In this document: one piece after another, positions 4,748 to 5,384 of the stretch | Layout: each line of letters opens with the position of its first letter | How positions within the stretch are numbered: the stretch's first letter is position 1 | Made by a program: the position numbers and the translations under genes | DNA from: Deltaproteobacteria bacterium | Lineage (GTDB): Bacteria > Desulfobacterota > Binatia > UBA9968 | Length of the DNA stretch: 5,384 nucleotides | Assembly (NCBI GenBank): GCA_020027655.1 | Contig: JAHKKJ010000301.1 | Location: forward strand, 1 to 5,384 | Reading direction: 5' to 3' | The notes under the pieces: generated by a model | Database searches by the model: none | What the model was told of the DNA's origin: nothing | Seen by the model: the letters and a program-made list of their open reading frames with translations, nothing else

Positions 4748-5384
4748 TTATTTTATCAGTCCGGCTTTCTTAGCGATCTCTTCCACGGTTCGATGTTCCT
4801 CGCGTATTTCAGCGAAGAGCTTCTCAGGAGGCACGTAATCTTGGACCATGCCCAGTCCGGCGAGCTTGGAGGCAACGGCAGGGTCCTTCACCGCCTTTTC
4901 AACGGCGGGAACCAGGGCTTTCGTTACCTCTGCCGGCACTCCGGCTGGTGCAAAGAAGGCGAGCCAAACACCAAAGAGGTTCTGGCGATAACCGAGCTCA
5001 GACAAGGTAGGAATTTCGGGATACTCCGGAATCTTATTCGAGGTGAGTATTCCTTTCATCGCTCCGCTCTTCATGTGGTTGATTAGCGTGCCCAGAGCCA
5101 GCACCCCTCCCTCCACATGTCCCCCCAAGATGGCAGCCACGCCAGGCGAAGCCCCTTTGAACGGCACCATGGTCAGCCCCGCCCCAGTGAGCGAGTTGAT
5201 GATCTCCAGCGTAAAATGACCCACCGATCCCGCTCCCACCGTGCCGACGCGAATCTTACCCGGATTCTTTTTCGAAAACTCCACCATCTCACTGAAGCTC
5301 TTGTAAGGCGCGTCTGGCCGAACGAGCACGAGTAAGGGAAATCGCGTGGCCAATCCCAGCGGCGTAAGCTCCTTGAAGGGATCA
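4748..5384 (-). CDS. tctC: second TctC-like solute-binding protein, N terminus outside the window
   Basis: This is the C-terminal 211 or so residues of a Bug-family periplasmic binding protein. The frame is open to the right edge, where DPFKELTPLGLATRFP aligns with the same place (residues 111-126) in the complete tctC. A TTG at 5353 would allow an apparent internal start, but the upstream codons are clearly homologous, so the gene continues beyond 5384. Landmarks present include KKNPGKIRVGT, INSLTGAGLTMVPFKGASP, GGHVEGG, GYRQN, FFAPAGVP, KAVKDP and the terminal EEIAKKAGLIK. Counted by eye without gaps, 127 of the last 195 residues equal those of the complete tctC, about 65%. The missing part should hold the signal peptide and first-lobe motifs. 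The stop is 355 bases upstream of the next tctC, so the two may be transcribed separately. It is probably an alternative receptor for the same carrier (inference). Confidence 0.93.
   Translation of the reverse strand, partial: DPFKELTPLGLATRFPLLVLVRPDAPYKSFSEMVEFSKKNPGKIRVGTVGAGSVGHFTLEIINSLTGAGLTMVPFKGASPGVAAILGGHVEGGVLALGTLINHMKSGAMKGILTSNKIPEYPEIPTLSELGYRQNLFGVWLAFFAPAGVPAEVTKALVPAVEKAVKDPAVASKLAGLGMVQDYVPPEKLFAEIREEHRTVEEIAKKAGLIK

Noticed and set aside
4425..4838. 137-codon plus-strand open frame over the intergenic repeats
   Set aside because: It translates the palindromes (GRVSNPPL and SPPLFSPPRRGR type peptides often mis-annotated as proteins) and ends antisense to the second tctC.

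Overview
The window is a tripartite tricarboxylate transporter (TTT) locus from a bacterium with moderately GC-rich DNA. It encodes one complete TctC-TctB-TctA set on the minus strand, a second closely related TctC cut off by the right edge, and a divergent TctC/Bug-like binding protein on the plus strand. I see no tRNA, rRNA, CRISPR array, transposase or phage gene. Several periplasmic binding proteins per membrane pair, together with dispersed CCACGAAGGAC / GGGCGGGTTT repeats, fit a soil or sediment organism, perhaps an uncultured deltaproteobacterial, Binatota, Rokubacteria or Tectomicrobia-type lineage. That placement is an inference with low confidence.

Layout: 1-230 is non-coding, with a nested palindrome and a strong Shine-Dalgarno sequence. 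231-1283 (+) is a secreted Bug-like binding protein. It converges, with a 26-base gap, on tctA (1310-2830, -), whose start lies two bases after the stop of tctB (2833-3273, -). A 153-base gap holding a long palindromic repeat separates tctB from tctC (3427-4392, -). A 355-base gap (4393-4747) has no gene but carries a second copy of the repeat core, a pair of TTGCGCAA sites, a second type of palindrome and a lone repeat arm. The rightmost gene (4748-5384, -) is a second tctC whose N-terminal part is outside the window.

Function: TctC-type proteins capture a carboxylate, or another small organic solute, in the periplasm and deliver it to a secondary carrier made of TctA (large, about 12 membrane segments) and TctB (small, 4 segments). 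The minus-strand order tctC-tctB-tctA is the classical one. The two tctC genes are about 65% identical over their last 195 residues, so they look like a tandem duplication serving the same carrier. The plus-strand protein belongs to a different branch and has no membrane partner of its own here. Substrates cannot be read from the sequence.

The genes themselves are ordinary. The unusual content is between them: related repeat arms sit just 3' of both tctC genes, the leaders of tctB and tctC look alike, and the hairpin between tctC and tctB is placed where it could set different expression levels for binding protein and carrier. I found no convincing evidence of a wholly new system.
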